This document shows, piece by piece, positions 30,299-40,776 of a stretch of DNA of 64,000 nucleotides. Under the pieces are notes generated by a model. It was not told where the DNA came from, searched no databases, and was given only the letters and a program-made list of their open reading frames with translations. How positions within the stretch are numbered: position 1 is the first letter of the stretch; each line of letters begins with the position of its first letter. The DNA comes from Rhynchopus euleeides (lineage: Eukaryota; Euglenozoa; Diplonemea; Diplonemida; Diplonemidae): positions 248,001 through 312,000 of the forward strand of contig OY723322.1 of NCBI GenBank assembly GCA_963210315.1, given 5' to 3'. The translations under genes and the position numbers were made by a program.

Positions 30299-31396
30299 TC
30301 ACTTCGCCAGAGCGAAGCCCAGGCGCGAGCCCGAGACGTCGAACTCGACGTAGTACTTGCGCATGAAGACGTCACCCAGGATCCAGATGGGGCCGGTCGG
30401 GGCGGGGACGTCGATGCCCATGAAGCCGCTGAGGCACTGGCCCGACACCTTCAGGATGTAGTCCTTCTGCTGCAGGGTGTAGGTCTTCCCGCCCAGCACA
30501 ATGTCCAGGTCGGGGAGGGTGTTGTCCTCGGGGCACGTGGTGTAGGTGCACTCGCCCGCGATGTTCGACTTGCACCCCAGCTTCGCGTTGATCGCCTTCG
30601 ACGCCGACTTGGGGAAGGCCATCAGCGACGTGCCCGAGTCCACAATCGCCTTGATGTTCGTCCCCAGGGACTCCCCGGCGAAGGTCATCGAGTCGCCCAC
30701 AATCTGCCAGTAGCCCTTCTTCGACACGGGGACGTAGTCGAACGACCCGGTGTACTTCGTGTCGTCCACACCGCCCAGCGTCAGCTCCCCGTCCGACCCG
30801 TCGCCAGTCAGGTAGAAGGCGAAGCTCTGCTTCGCGATCTTCCCCTGGCGGATCAGCTCGAAGAAGGGGGGCAGCACACCGTCCACCGCAATCGTCGGCC
30901 ACCCCATCCCGCAGATCCCGTCGAACTTCGCCACGTCCCACGTGATACCCGGCTCCTTCGTCGCCTCCCCGAACAGCAGCGTCGCGTTCAGGCCCCCCAC
31001 GCTGAACACGTCCTGGTCGATGATCCCCTCCAGCTTCCCGCTCCCGTACTGGATCGCGAAGGTCGTCCCGTTCGACACGTACGTCGACGACTTCTCCGAG
31101 TGGTAGCGCGTGTGCCCGATGATGCTGGGCTTCGGCCCCGGCACCCACAGGTTCGAGCTCCCGGTGTCGAAGATCACCTTGAAGTGCTGCGGGGGCGTCC
31201 CGATCGTGATGGGCCCGTAGTACTGCGCGTTCTGGTAGTTCGTGATCGGCACCTCAGCCGCACCGTACTTCTTCGCCAGCAGGTGCATGTCCGTCCGCAC
31301 GCTGTCGAGCGTCGTCTCAGGCTTCGACAGCTGCACCTTCATCCCGCTCGCCGCAACGGCGCACCCCAGCACCGCCAGGGACAGCATCTTCTGCAT
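30299..31396 (-). CDS. Pepsin/cathepsin D-like aspartic endopeptidase, 365 aa
   Basis: Single exon, ATG 31396. Signal peptide MQKMLSLAVLGCAVAASG, a propeptide of about 40 residues (VQLSKPETTLDSVRTDMHLL...), then the bilobed A1 protease: YYGPITIGTPPQHFKVIFDT with the first catalytic DTGSS near residue 75, the flap tyrosine in FAIQYGSG, and the second catalytic DSGTS in KAIVDSGTSLMAFP near residue 255. The C-terminal WILGDVFMRKYYVEFD block is intact. Two conserved disulfide regions are visible in the second lobe (CKSNIAGECTYTTC). Length and order are normal for the family, so it should be active in the secretory pathway, vacuole or outside the cell. The third positions are strongly G/C-biased, as expected for a well-expressed gene. 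Neighbours give no pathway hint. Confidence 0.95.
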   Translation of the reverse strand: MQKMLSLAVLGCAVAASGMKVQLSKPETTLDSVRTDMHLLAKKYGAAEVPITNYQNAQYYGPITIGTPPQHFKVIFDTGSSNLWVPGPKPSIIGHTRYHSEKSSTYVSNGTTFAIQYGSGKLEGIIDQDVFSVGGLNATLLFGEATKEPGITWDVAKFDGICGMGWPTIAVDGVLPPFFELIRQGKIAKQSFAFYLTGDGSDGELTLGGVDDTKYTGSFDYVPVSKKGYWQIVGDSMTFAGESLGTNIKAIVDSGTSLMAFPKSASKAINAKLGCKSNIAGECTYTTCPEDNTLPDLDIVLGGKTYTLQQKDYILKVSGQCLSGFMGIDVPAPTGPIWILGDVFMRKYYVEFDVSGSRLGFALAK

Positions 31397-31762
31397 CTTG
31401 TGGTTTTTGCTGATCAAGGGTGGTGAGGTGTCTTGGCGTGTCTTCTTCTTGTGTTTGATTTTTGGTGAAGAGTCAAGAGTGCACGGAACACACACACGTT
31501 CAACTCACAACCCACAACCCACACAAACTGCAGGCTTCAGGCAGGGTGCAAATCAAACAGACCACCCACACAAACAGCCACCAATGCACATATTGACACA
31601 GATATTCTCGTGACGATCGGCCTCCACATGTCGGTGCGCCACAGCAACAACTCGCTGCTGTTGTTTCCCCTCAGGGGCTCTTTCCCACTCGCGAAGACTC
31701 ACAGAATCATCCGCCAGGACAGACGCTCGATGGGCGGGTGAACGCGCACCTCGGCTGCCCTG

Positions 31763-31775
31763 GCTTATATAGAGC
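31763..31775 (-). promoter_or_regulatory. Possible TATA box upstream of the aspartic protease
   Basis: Minus-strand CTCTATATAAGCC lies about 370 bases upstream of the protease ATG in an otherwise GC-rich stretch. It matches a TATA box. The implied 5' UTR of about 340 bases, or an unseen 5' intron, makes it only a candidate. Confidence 0.35.
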
Positions 31776-33614
31776 AGTAGATACGGCGGCAGCACAGCAG
31801 ACTGCTGCCACTGTGCTGCAGCCTCTTGGCAAGCCTCATGCGGCTGGCAACGGAACTGCCGCTACCGTGTGGCACCGGCCCTGTTACAAACCGTCACGGC
31901 ACCGGCAGTCCCGCATGTGCGCGCAGGGGGGAGCATGTTCCTCCCGCAAGGCAGCAAACATGCTGTGCCACGTGAGCAGGCCTCTCACCCAGCACAGCTG
32001 AGGTGAGGGCACCGCTCCTCTGCAGGACGTCACGGGTCAATTTCTAGGGAAATGCCGAGAACGCTGAACAACAAGAATCATGGATAAATATGTCTGGGGG
32101 GCAGACAGGCCAAAGGTTGGCTGTTGTTGCTCCAAATGAATTCTGAGCAATGAAAAGGCATGTTTTGGATGTGTGCTTTAGCAGAAACCCCCCTGCGTCC
32201 CGGCCTCAGGCATGAGACGACCGAAAGCGACGCACAGATGGCTTGTGAGTTAGTCAGGGCAATGTGTCGGTCTGGCAGAGCCAGACCCAACGCCACAGAC
32301 GTGCCCTCATGTCGTTAAACGCTTCTCAGAACAGCACATCTCGAGGGAGGGAAGGCCTTTGTTGTTGGCGCAACTGGGGACACGGTATGATTTCACACAC
32401 AAAGATTTCCCTCAATGTTGGCAACAAGACGTAACGAGCAGCGCCAGCTGCACAGGATCGACACACATGCAAACACGCACCTTGCGGGCGGTCATCTGGC
32501 CCTCGACCACGAGGGAACGGGTGTGAGTGGAGAAGGGCAGTTGTTGAATGCGACCTAAGCCTCCGGAGAAGGGATGGGGTGATGATAGACAAAAATCATA
32601 TTCTGAGCCGCAGCGAAATCACCACCAGTGCAAGGTTCGGACACTGTCTGTCTGCTATGGAAGAACACAAACTATACCCAAGCACTATGGGTGTGAACCC
32701 ACAGGGTTGCACCGGGCGGAAGACGCTTAACCCTGAGGGTATGGTTTGGGTTCTCTCGTGAGAATACGGAAAGCCCCCATTGGGTGCGACAGTGAACAAA
32801 ACAAGGTGGGGGGGGCGCCCCGCCGAAAGTCGCAACCAACGTACGCCATTTCCGCTGCCGCTGGAGGGTCCGATACCCCGCCGGTCCTGTTAATGGCGCC
32901 TTTCGGTGTCGAAATACACGGCATCCAGGCCGGCGGAACCCGTTTATTTCCGTGGTTCGCTGGGCGAAGTTTCGTGCGCTTCCGTGGACCATCGAGAAAA
33001 CGGAAACAGAAAATGGGCATGTTTCCGCACAGCAGGAACAAGCAGCATTCACCAGACATCTGAAAAGTTCCAGATAATGATGAGGCAACCCCGCTGCACA
33101 ATAGAATGTGTCTTTCGCGCTCCGCTAAACAGCAAAAATAAAAGGCCAATAGAAAGACAGAACATCGCGCCGTTCTCAGGCTCTCGGATACAAGCAGAAG
33201 TGTCGAGTGAGCAGGTCCGACCCGGCCATTGCATCCACGTGTGAGAGTGCCAGATGACACAGTGGACAGCGCCGGACAAGAGCGGACAATGGAAACGGGG
33301 AGGGGGGTGAGCTGAGTGAAGCGGGACCGGCAGTGGCAAACACAGAGGCTGTAAAGAACAGCATGACAAGGTAATGCAAACGGGGACTGAACGAAGAAAA
33401 AGGGGAAAACGCAAGAAACCCAACGGAACTTGTTGGGGTGGGACTGAGAGGGTGGGGGAGGGAAAGGGGAACAGTAGGTGAAGAGAAGCGAAGCAGCCCC
33501 AGGGTGAGGAGAAGGGCGCCCAGACAGGCTGCTGGTGTTCAGATTCGGGAGATGGCAGTGGCTGTGCCCCGCCGTTGGGCAAGTCGGGTGCAGACAGCAC
33601 CCGTGCAGGCACGC
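31776..33614. other. Intergenic region between protease promoter and family gene A
   Basis: No supportable gene. From about 33318 to 33614 the sequence is the 3' flank of gene A and is closely repeated as the 3' flank of gene B (about 40482-40776), so the duplication that made these genes extends past their stop codons. The frame that seems to run on from gene A into this region is intron and UTR read-through. Confidence 0.65.
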
Positions 33615-36054
33615 TCAGTCTGCAGGGAGGGAGGGTGGGTGTGGGAGGCGGGGGTGGTGCAGGTGCACAGCACACGTGGCGGTGAGGAACAGAAGGCAGG
33701 AGCATACCCCAGGTGTTGGCGAAGAGGTAGGCGATGCGTGCCACAGCGTCCGCCTGCTGCGGGGTGGGGTGCGGGCCGGTCAGCTTGTTGTTGCTGACGA
33801 TGAGCTTCGACATGACGCGCTGCCCGGGGGTGGCCTGGTGGAACGGCCCCGTGAACCGGTTGTGGTGTCCCTGGAACACGTCCATGGGCAGCCCTGCGAA
33901 GTTGGGGAGCGGCCCCTCGAAGTCGTTCACAGACAGGTCCACGTAGTACGCCTTCGGGGTGGTGGTGTGCGCGTCGTACGTCCCGCCCAGCTTGTTGAAG
34001 TGGAAGTGCCCCATCAGCAGGTTCGGGTACACCACCATGCCTCCCGTCAGCTCGTTGTTGTTCAGCACCAGACGCAGGCAGCTGCCGCATTCCGGCAGCG
34101 ATCCCGAGAACCGGTTGCCCTGTGCGATGAAGGTCAGCATCTGTGCTGGCAGCCTCGGGAGCGGCCCGTCCATCGTGTTCTGGCTCACGTCCAGCTGCCG
34201 CAGCGTGTCGGGCATGACAGGCAGCGGTCCCGTCAGCCCTGCCCCCTTGGCCCGCAGCGTCATCACCCGCTCCAGCGTCAGCACTGCAGCCGGCATCGGC
34301 CCCTTCACCTGTGTCTGCGAGAAGTCCAGCTCCAGAAGGTTGGGCGGCAACCCGCCAAACCCGCTGATCCCGGTCCCCTGCACGTACAGACGTTCCATCC
34401 CGCCCAGCCCGCTCAGGTCCGGCACCGTCCCGTTCAGCCCGCCTTCGAACGACAGGTCCAGGTCGCGCACATCACCGTGCCCGTTGCACTTCACACCGGC
34501 CCAGCTGCAGTGGTCGTCCCCCGTCCACGAACCCATCCGCCCGCCAGTGCTCCCGCCCGACAGCGACGCCTTCAGGCTCTGCAGCGTGCTGCACTGCGGG
34601 CCGCTGCACGCAGATCCCTTGCACACCCCAGCTGTGCACACGTCGTTGTTGGTGGTGCTGTCCTGGTCGTCGCACGGTGTGGCATCCGCCTTGTTCACCT
34701 CCTCGCACAGCCCCGTCTGTGGGTTGCAGCTGGACGTCTTGCATGGAGACGATGCGGTGCACACCTTGCCTGCACACTTGTCCGTCGCAACACCTTTGCA
34801 CACGCCAGCTGTGCACATGTCGTTGTTGGTGGTGCTGTCCTGGTCGTCACACGGAATCGTGTCTGGCAGGTTGTACTCCTCACACGACCCGCCCAGCATG
34901 CACGTGGAACCGCGGCAGCTGTTTGAGGGGGTGCACGTCACAAGGTCACAGGGATCGACCCCAACACACTCGCCAGCCGTGCACATGTCGTTGTCTGTGT
35001 AGAAGAGATGGTCGTCACAAGGAGTCCCGTCAGGCTTGCTCGCGTGGCTGCAGATCCCGGTGTACTTGTCGCAGACCCCGGGAAATTGGCAAGCATTTGC
35101 GGGCGGGCACGTCGAAGGACACCTGTCCTCACCCTGGCAGGTCATTTTCTGCTGGTGGATATCCATCGTGCACTTGTCCTCCACAGTAGCGTCCTTGTTG
35201 TCGTCGCACGGTGTGCCTTCCGGAAAGTCCACCTCCTCGCACAGCCCCGTCTGTGGGTTGCAGCTGGAGGTCGTGCATGACGATCCGGTACACACGACGC
35301 CTGCACACTGGTCCTGAACGCAGACGCCTGCCCTGCACGTGTCGCTGTCGGTGTTGCTGTCACCATCGTCACAGAAACTCCCGTCGGTGCTGTCCACCTG
35401 CTCGCACGTCTTTGCCACCACGTCGCAAGTCACGTCCTTGCACCACTCGATGGCGTCCCCGTCCTTCCCCAAGTTGAGCTCGTACCCGCCCTGGAACCTC
35501 TCGGCATTCTCGTACACACACCTGAAGACGGCCGTCGACTCGCCCATCGCGTCGTACGTGTTGATGCACGACGCACATCCAACGGCCGACACGCGCCTCC
35601 ACAGAGCCTGCACGCTGTTGCTCATCCAGGGCGTCTCGTCGGCGGGCCTCGTCGGGCGAGTAGCAACCTGCCTGATTGATGTTTCGGAGGAGATGCGCTG
35701 CTCGAAAGCGTGCTCCAGGTTCGGTGACATCTGGACGTCAGGGTCTGTCGTGGTCTGTGTGTAGTTGTGCCACAACAGCGCCTGCCCGATTTCGTAGTGG
35801 CTGTCGTGTGTCTCGGCCTCTGGCGTGCACCTCCGCATCACCGCATCACCGCCCGCCGCCTTCCTCACGAGTGACTCGTCCCACACCAGAGGCTTCGCCC
35901 CGTATCTGGCACGAAACGCGTTGTGCAGCCTCAGCATGTCGGCCTTCTCTGTTGCGTCCAGCTTCTTAATCGTCACGGCACCGTCGCACGCACCGACAGC
36001 CACCAGCAGGGCAACACCAGCCTGCAGCAGCCAACCGCCTCGCCTGATTGTCAT
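33615..36054 (-). CDS. Family gene A: secreted CAP - cysteine-rich cassettes - LRR protein, 783 aa
   Basis: Exons 36054-33708 and 33619-33615; the 88-base intron begins gtatgc and ends ctgcag, and the splice yields FANTW-D-stop. Signal peptide MTIRRGGWLLQAGVALLVAV (cleavage near GACDG). Residues about 33-185 form a CAP/SCP domain: LRLHNAFRARYGAKPLVWDE, SHYEIGQALLWHNY, GCASC. Residues about 200-480 are cysteine-rich cassettes built on CDD-x-D-[ST]-T-x-N-D-x-CTAGVCKG and CKTSSCNPQTGLCEEV. The last 300 residues are a plant-type LRR region with its N-cap DDHCSWAGVKCNGHGDV and repeats such as LSGLGGMERLYVQGTGISG. No transmembrane segment or GPI-type tail, so it is probably secreted or wall-associated. 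CAP and LRR families are known separately; their combination here is the novelty. Confidence 0.88.
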
Positions 36055-36892
36055 GGTGACACGAACGTGTTGTCGTGGCCAGGAGTCTTGACCGGATCTG
36101 AGTGAGGGTGTGTGTGCAAGTTGCAACTCTCACCGGCAGGCCAGAGGGATTCCGCCGCTCGCGCACACACTCACAGAACCCACTTCCCGTGGCCCGTGAT
36201 TCACACTGCCGCGCCTCTCGTGGTGCCAGGCTTCGTGACTGGCGGTTCACAGGCTCGAGGGGAGGGGGGCATCTGTAGCACCGACTCTGCTTGAGGGGAA
36301 GTGTCTCCACTCGGCTCTCCGGGCAACCCCAGCACCCAGGTAGAGACATCGACGGTCTCCCACAAACGCATTTGGAGGGGAATGAAGAAGCGTGTGAGGG
36401 AAACGGGGGGTCGGGAAACGATAGCAAACGACGCATCACTTTAAACTGCTCGGCGGACTCCCTGTCTTCAACGCAGTGCCCATCCCGCGTTTCGTCGGGC
36501 AGCCCGTGGCCGGCCCCCAAGCTCTACGCGCGAAAGCTGAACAACACAGGAACGCAGAAAGTTACCGTCTACACCTCAACCACGCGACATACCCATTTGC
36601 TCATGAACCTAAGCGAACTCGTTTTCAAAACAGACCATACTAGAATACGGGCAACTCCACCCGCACCTAAAGTCATGACACCGGCTGGCTCTTCTCGCAG
36701 GACACGTTGACCTACAGACCCGGGACACGACACGTGAGCTTGTCTGTATGCTTCTCGCCACGATGCTGTTTGGGTGGAATGGACCCTCGAGGGCGATGCA
36801 GCCCTGGAGGGCACACAAGTGAGAGACACACTGCAGGATCCGATCCTGATGTGATCTCCCCCTGCACTCCGCTGCCAACTTGCAGATATATA
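36055..36892. other. 5' flank of gene A, no further gene seen
   Basis: Unlike genes B-D, the first 60 bases upstream of gene A diverge from the shared GTTACGCACGTGT-type leader (here GACACGAACGTGT). No TATA box or open frame with recognisable content. The promoter of gene A should lie here. Confidence 0.45.
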
Positions 36893-37100
36893 CACGGTGG
36901 ACTCCAGCGGGGGTAGGGTAACCCTTTTCGGGAGTCTCAACTAGCGGGAGTCTCGGACTCCCGCTAGCGGGAGTCTTTAGCCTAAATTAGCTGGAAAATA
37001 GACTCCCGCTAGCGGGAGTCTCCAGTACATACTGCAGAAAAAGACACCCTCTCAGACTCCCGCTCCCAGACTCCCGCTAGGGTGGCTGGAGTCCACCGTG
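36893..37100. mobile_element. CACGGTGG-family MITE 1, 208 bp, built from a 20-bp palindrome
   Basis: Ends CACGGTGGACTCCAGC and its exact inverse, flanked by TA on both sides (36891-36892; 37101-37102). The body repeats the perfect palindrome GACTCCCGCTAGCGGGAGTC, with two full copies (about 36957-36976 and 37002-37021) and partial copies on either side. No coding sequence. It shares the CACGGTGG terminus and a 2-bp duplication with the elements at 49562-50004 and 50681-50791. CAC-starting ends with 2-3 bp duplications are known in the CACTA/CMC superfamily, so that is a possible class. Confidence 0.8.
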
Positions 37101-37293
37101 TACAGGCAGGTTCGCACCTCTGGGGGCTGTGTCGGAGGAACCGACGTTGATGCAGCTGGGGGGCCAGCATGAAAAAAAAATCGGGATTTTTTTTTCTTCT
37201 TCCGGTTTACCCAACTGTGTCTTGACATTAACCCAGGTTGGCGATTATATATATACCTCGTATTATATACCTCGTTCATAAAAAAATATTATA

Positions 37294-38246
37294 ACCCTGT
37301 GCCTGGAATTTTGACCGAGTTAGATAAAATTTTCAGTGCAATCCTTCAGCACCTCCCCCCTAGATTTTTAGGTTTTCTTGACCCAATGGTCGAAATCTGC
37401 GACATAGTGGAAATCCCGGGGACATGTCGAATTCGAAAATTTTGGGTTAAAAAACCCCAGGGGGGTCCAATCAGGAGTCCTGGTCCAGTGCAGGCACCTG
37501 CGCTGCAGATACCCAAGGGACTGTTGTGCACAAAAATGCACACACAAGGACATCAACTGACCGAGGCAATGCAGCTCGCAGCCTATCGATTCGATTCGGG
37601 GCACAAGCCTCACGAGCTGGTCACGCGATACCACGTTACTCTGCGTGGCGTATTCCGTGCAGCCGAAATGGCTTGGGCAGCAGTGCACAGGGGACCTTCT
37701 GCTGCACTGCGACAGGACAACCCAAGCACGTGCCGCGTACATCCAGAGGTGAAGTTGGATGAGGAAGATCAGTGGCTTCTGGGAGGAAGAGGGCGACCGC
37801 ATCCACGTCGCGGATAACACACTCAGCACACGAGCGGGCGTTGCAAGAAATCCCCCATGTGTAAACAGGGGAAATCGGGCTTTTAGGGGATCCTGGTCAG
37901 GAATAAAAATTTCCACATATTTTTCGACTTCCTGAGGCCAAAAACCGGTGTTCCTGGACCCAGATGTGACATCTGGATGACATAATAAAAATCCAGAGTG
38001 CCTTAGAGGCGCGCGGGACATTTTTTTGGGGTTCGTGACTGGGGACCCCCTATTTTGGGGGATTTCCCGTAGGTGGAAAATGTCGATTTTCCAATTTTAA
38101 ATCACTCTGGGGGCACCTGCGGGGCCATATTTTGCATTTTCAGACAGGGGACATATACCCTACAAACCCGATTTTCGGGTTTTTTGACCATTTTATGCCT
38201 TGTGCGAAAACGTGATATTTTTTGGACAAAATTCCAGGCACAGGGT
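37294..38246. mobile_element. 953-bp TIR element with TTATA target duplication
   Basis: Ends ACCCTGTGCCTGGAATTTTG and its inverse, flanked by TTATA (37289-37293 and 38247-38251), a 5-bp duplication. Inside, words such as GGGTTAAAAAACCCC and GGTTTTTTGACC recur in inverted order near both ends. A plus-strand open stretch around 37540-37760 (LTEAMQLAAYRFDSGHKPHE, then LVTRYHVTLRGVFRAAEMAW) has the look of a helix-turn-helix as found at transposase N termini, but it has no catalytic part. Probably a deletion derivative; superfamily not assigned. Confidence 0.7.
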
Positions 38247-38251
38247 TTATA

Positions 38252-40776
38252 GAAACGAAAATGAAAAAAATAAAACAGATGGGGGGGGGGGGGGGATGGG
38301 GGGGGAGGAACAAGAGGTTGAGAACAGGAAAAAAGGCGCAAAAATGCCAGCAAGGCCACTGGGGGCTGCTGGCACTGCTGCGATGGCTTGAACAGGCATA
38401 GGCAGTCCTGTGGGCGTGTTATCGTTCACAGGAGAAACCGAATACCACGCCGCACACATGCGTGTGCGCTGAGAGGGTACCCGGAGTGTCGTCTGTGCAC
38501 ACCGAGAGCTAACAGTTGTAAGTCATATTTGCCTTTGACGAAGCAGTCTTGTTGTTGGAGCAGTGCAAGCAACAACCCTGTTAGGGGCTGCAAGATTCAC
38601 TGTGGGTGTCACTCCAGATCTGCATCCTTTTACTCTGCAAACTTACGACTGTTGTGATGCGGCTTTCCCGGACCGTCTCGAAACTTCGGCTGGCAAGCGG
38701 GGATACTGTGCGTAGATCAGGATTCCCAGAGCTGAATGACTTTCCAGGCAAACATCAGAACAGAAATATTTTGTAGCAGTTCTTGAAGTGTTGACGACCT
38801 GCTCCAGGTCATGACTCACGTGGATGGCTGTCTTGGACTATGTGCGGGGGTCAGTCCATTGCGGTGCGTTTGAGGAAGGGATGCGGTTCCCTCTGAATGT
38901 AGAAAGGTGGTAAAAAGTGAGCAGTGCCTCACTCAACTGATCGTAAAGTGACACACTTTCACACAGCGGCACAGAGCTACGGCACACTGCGTGTGGAATA
39001 ATTTTGAACGTGGCGGAAAGGGGGCAGGGGGAGACAGAACTAAGCGGGGGCAGCGCAAGAAAGGCGGTGGTAATCTGCATTGTCCAGGAGCCAAAGTGGG
39101 CGGAAATCAAAAAAAACTGCTCGCGCGAGTTTTCTTTGTTTTGACAAGAAGGTTTTTGGAGGGAAAAAAGTTGGAAATTTAAGTTGGAAATTTCTGCCTC
39201 GGACGATTGAAGAAAAGGGGCCAAAATATATTCCCAGACCTGCCCAGCGATACAAAATCGCGGTAGCTCTCTCCCAGGCTTTGCACCTATCATGACCTCA
39301 GTCATTGAGGCGGTTATCAGTTGTAATAGCAACTGGATACAGCCGCCGTACCCTTCGGAAAGAGATGCAGGTTTCATGCTGATCTGGTGTTCCGGCAGTA
39401 CTTCGGCACGCGTCTCACCCCACCTTCCCGGGGGGCGAAAGTGTCCTTCGGGGAAGGAGCGCGTGTCGGAGCTGGACGAATCCCGCCCCAGAAATGTTGA
39501 CTGGCGGATACAATCTCGACAGATAGGAGATCGTCGTGGGCGCAGAACCGCCCAACGACGAGCCAGTGTCAACATTGCAAAAAACAAAAGACTCCGTTTC
39601 TTTATATTTGCCAAAATTTAGATGACCACCTTCCATGCATGTGTGGCTCCGCTGAAATGAGCCAAGAATCCTGAAAGATAAAAGAACAACGCAACCCGGG
39701 GTGGGGCCACCGACGGGCGAAAGATCTTGAAAGCCTGAGCCGAGAACCCTACATCCCAAAGGAATGGTACACGGCAACACTACTCTGAACAAGCGGCCCA
39801 TGATGTATGCACCTGTCACCACCACACGGGGGACAGTCCTGCCTGTATGGGACCACATTTGCTTGGAAACTGTGGGAGAGGGAGGCTGCGCATACCGCAC
39901 AGATTTTAAAAGAAAAGGCGCAACCAAGGCTGGCCATCTATGAGAACGCACCCGGCTGGCTGGCACAGCGACAGAATAGGGTGATACACTGCCCCTTTTC
40001 GGGACATCTCGAGGTACACTCCAAACATGCGCAAGCCAGAACGGCTGGGAACTGATGCACGTGCTGCGTCAGTAAGCTGGCACCCTCGCCCGCACAGCCC
40101 TTCAGAGCGACTGTCACAAGGACCTCGTGAAATACACTGGCCCGGGGGTGGCTGTGTCTGCATCGGAGGGCACTCAAGATCTGAACTTCTGGAACTGGAA
40201 GTAGGTCGCGGAGGCGAGTTCACCAAAGGGAGGGTCCATTTGGGACGGGTAAAACGATCCGGGAGCGACCTGCCAGCAGGAAACGTAAATACGTTCGTCG
40301 GGGAAATGAAAGGGCCACACAGACAGCCTGAGGCACCAACGTGACTACCCTGGCAAGGCCGACAGGTCGTTAGAAAAACCGAATGCGACCGATGAATCAA
40401 ATAATGGGGGAATGCTCCGAGCGAACATGTCCACAGAGAGCGCCTTGTCACGGGCGCATGTGAGAGGTAGAGAATGGAGTAAAGCGGGACCGGCAGTGAC
40501 AAACACAGAGGCTGTAAAGAACAGCATGACAAGGTAATGCAAACGGGGACTGAACGAAGAAAAAGGGGAAAACGCAAGAAACCCAACGGAACTTGTTGGG
40601 GTGGGACTGAGAGGGTGGGGGAGGGGAAGGGAACAGTGGGTGAAGAGAAGCGAAGCAGCCCCAGGGTGAGGAGAAGGGCGCCCAGACAGGCTGCTGGTGT
40701 TCAGACTCGGGAGATGGCAGTGGCTGTGCCCCGCCGTTGGGCAAGTCGGGTGCACACAGCACCCGTGCAGGCACGC
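38252..40776. other. Intergenic region 3' of gene B, no supportable gene
   Basis: Contains a G homopolymer at 38280-38295 and AT-richer segments at about 39060-39200. The distal part, from about 40482, duplicates the 3' flank of gene A. Open frames are short and without domains. Confidence 0.55.

Noticed and set aside
33049-33707. Long C-terminal tail of gene A read through the last intron (and the equivalent tails of B and C)
   Set aside because: Tails differ among paralogues and are low complexity, while the spliced end FANTWD is identical in all four.
36930-37085. CRISPR-like cluster of short palindromes
   Set aside because: Spacing is irregular, spacers are short and similar, the cluster sits inside a TIR-bounded MITE, and the context is eukaryotic.
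37368-38021. 217-codon minus-strand open frame
   Set aside because: Lies inside the 953-bp TIR element, has no domain, and overlaps the plus-strand helix-turn-helix-like stretch.
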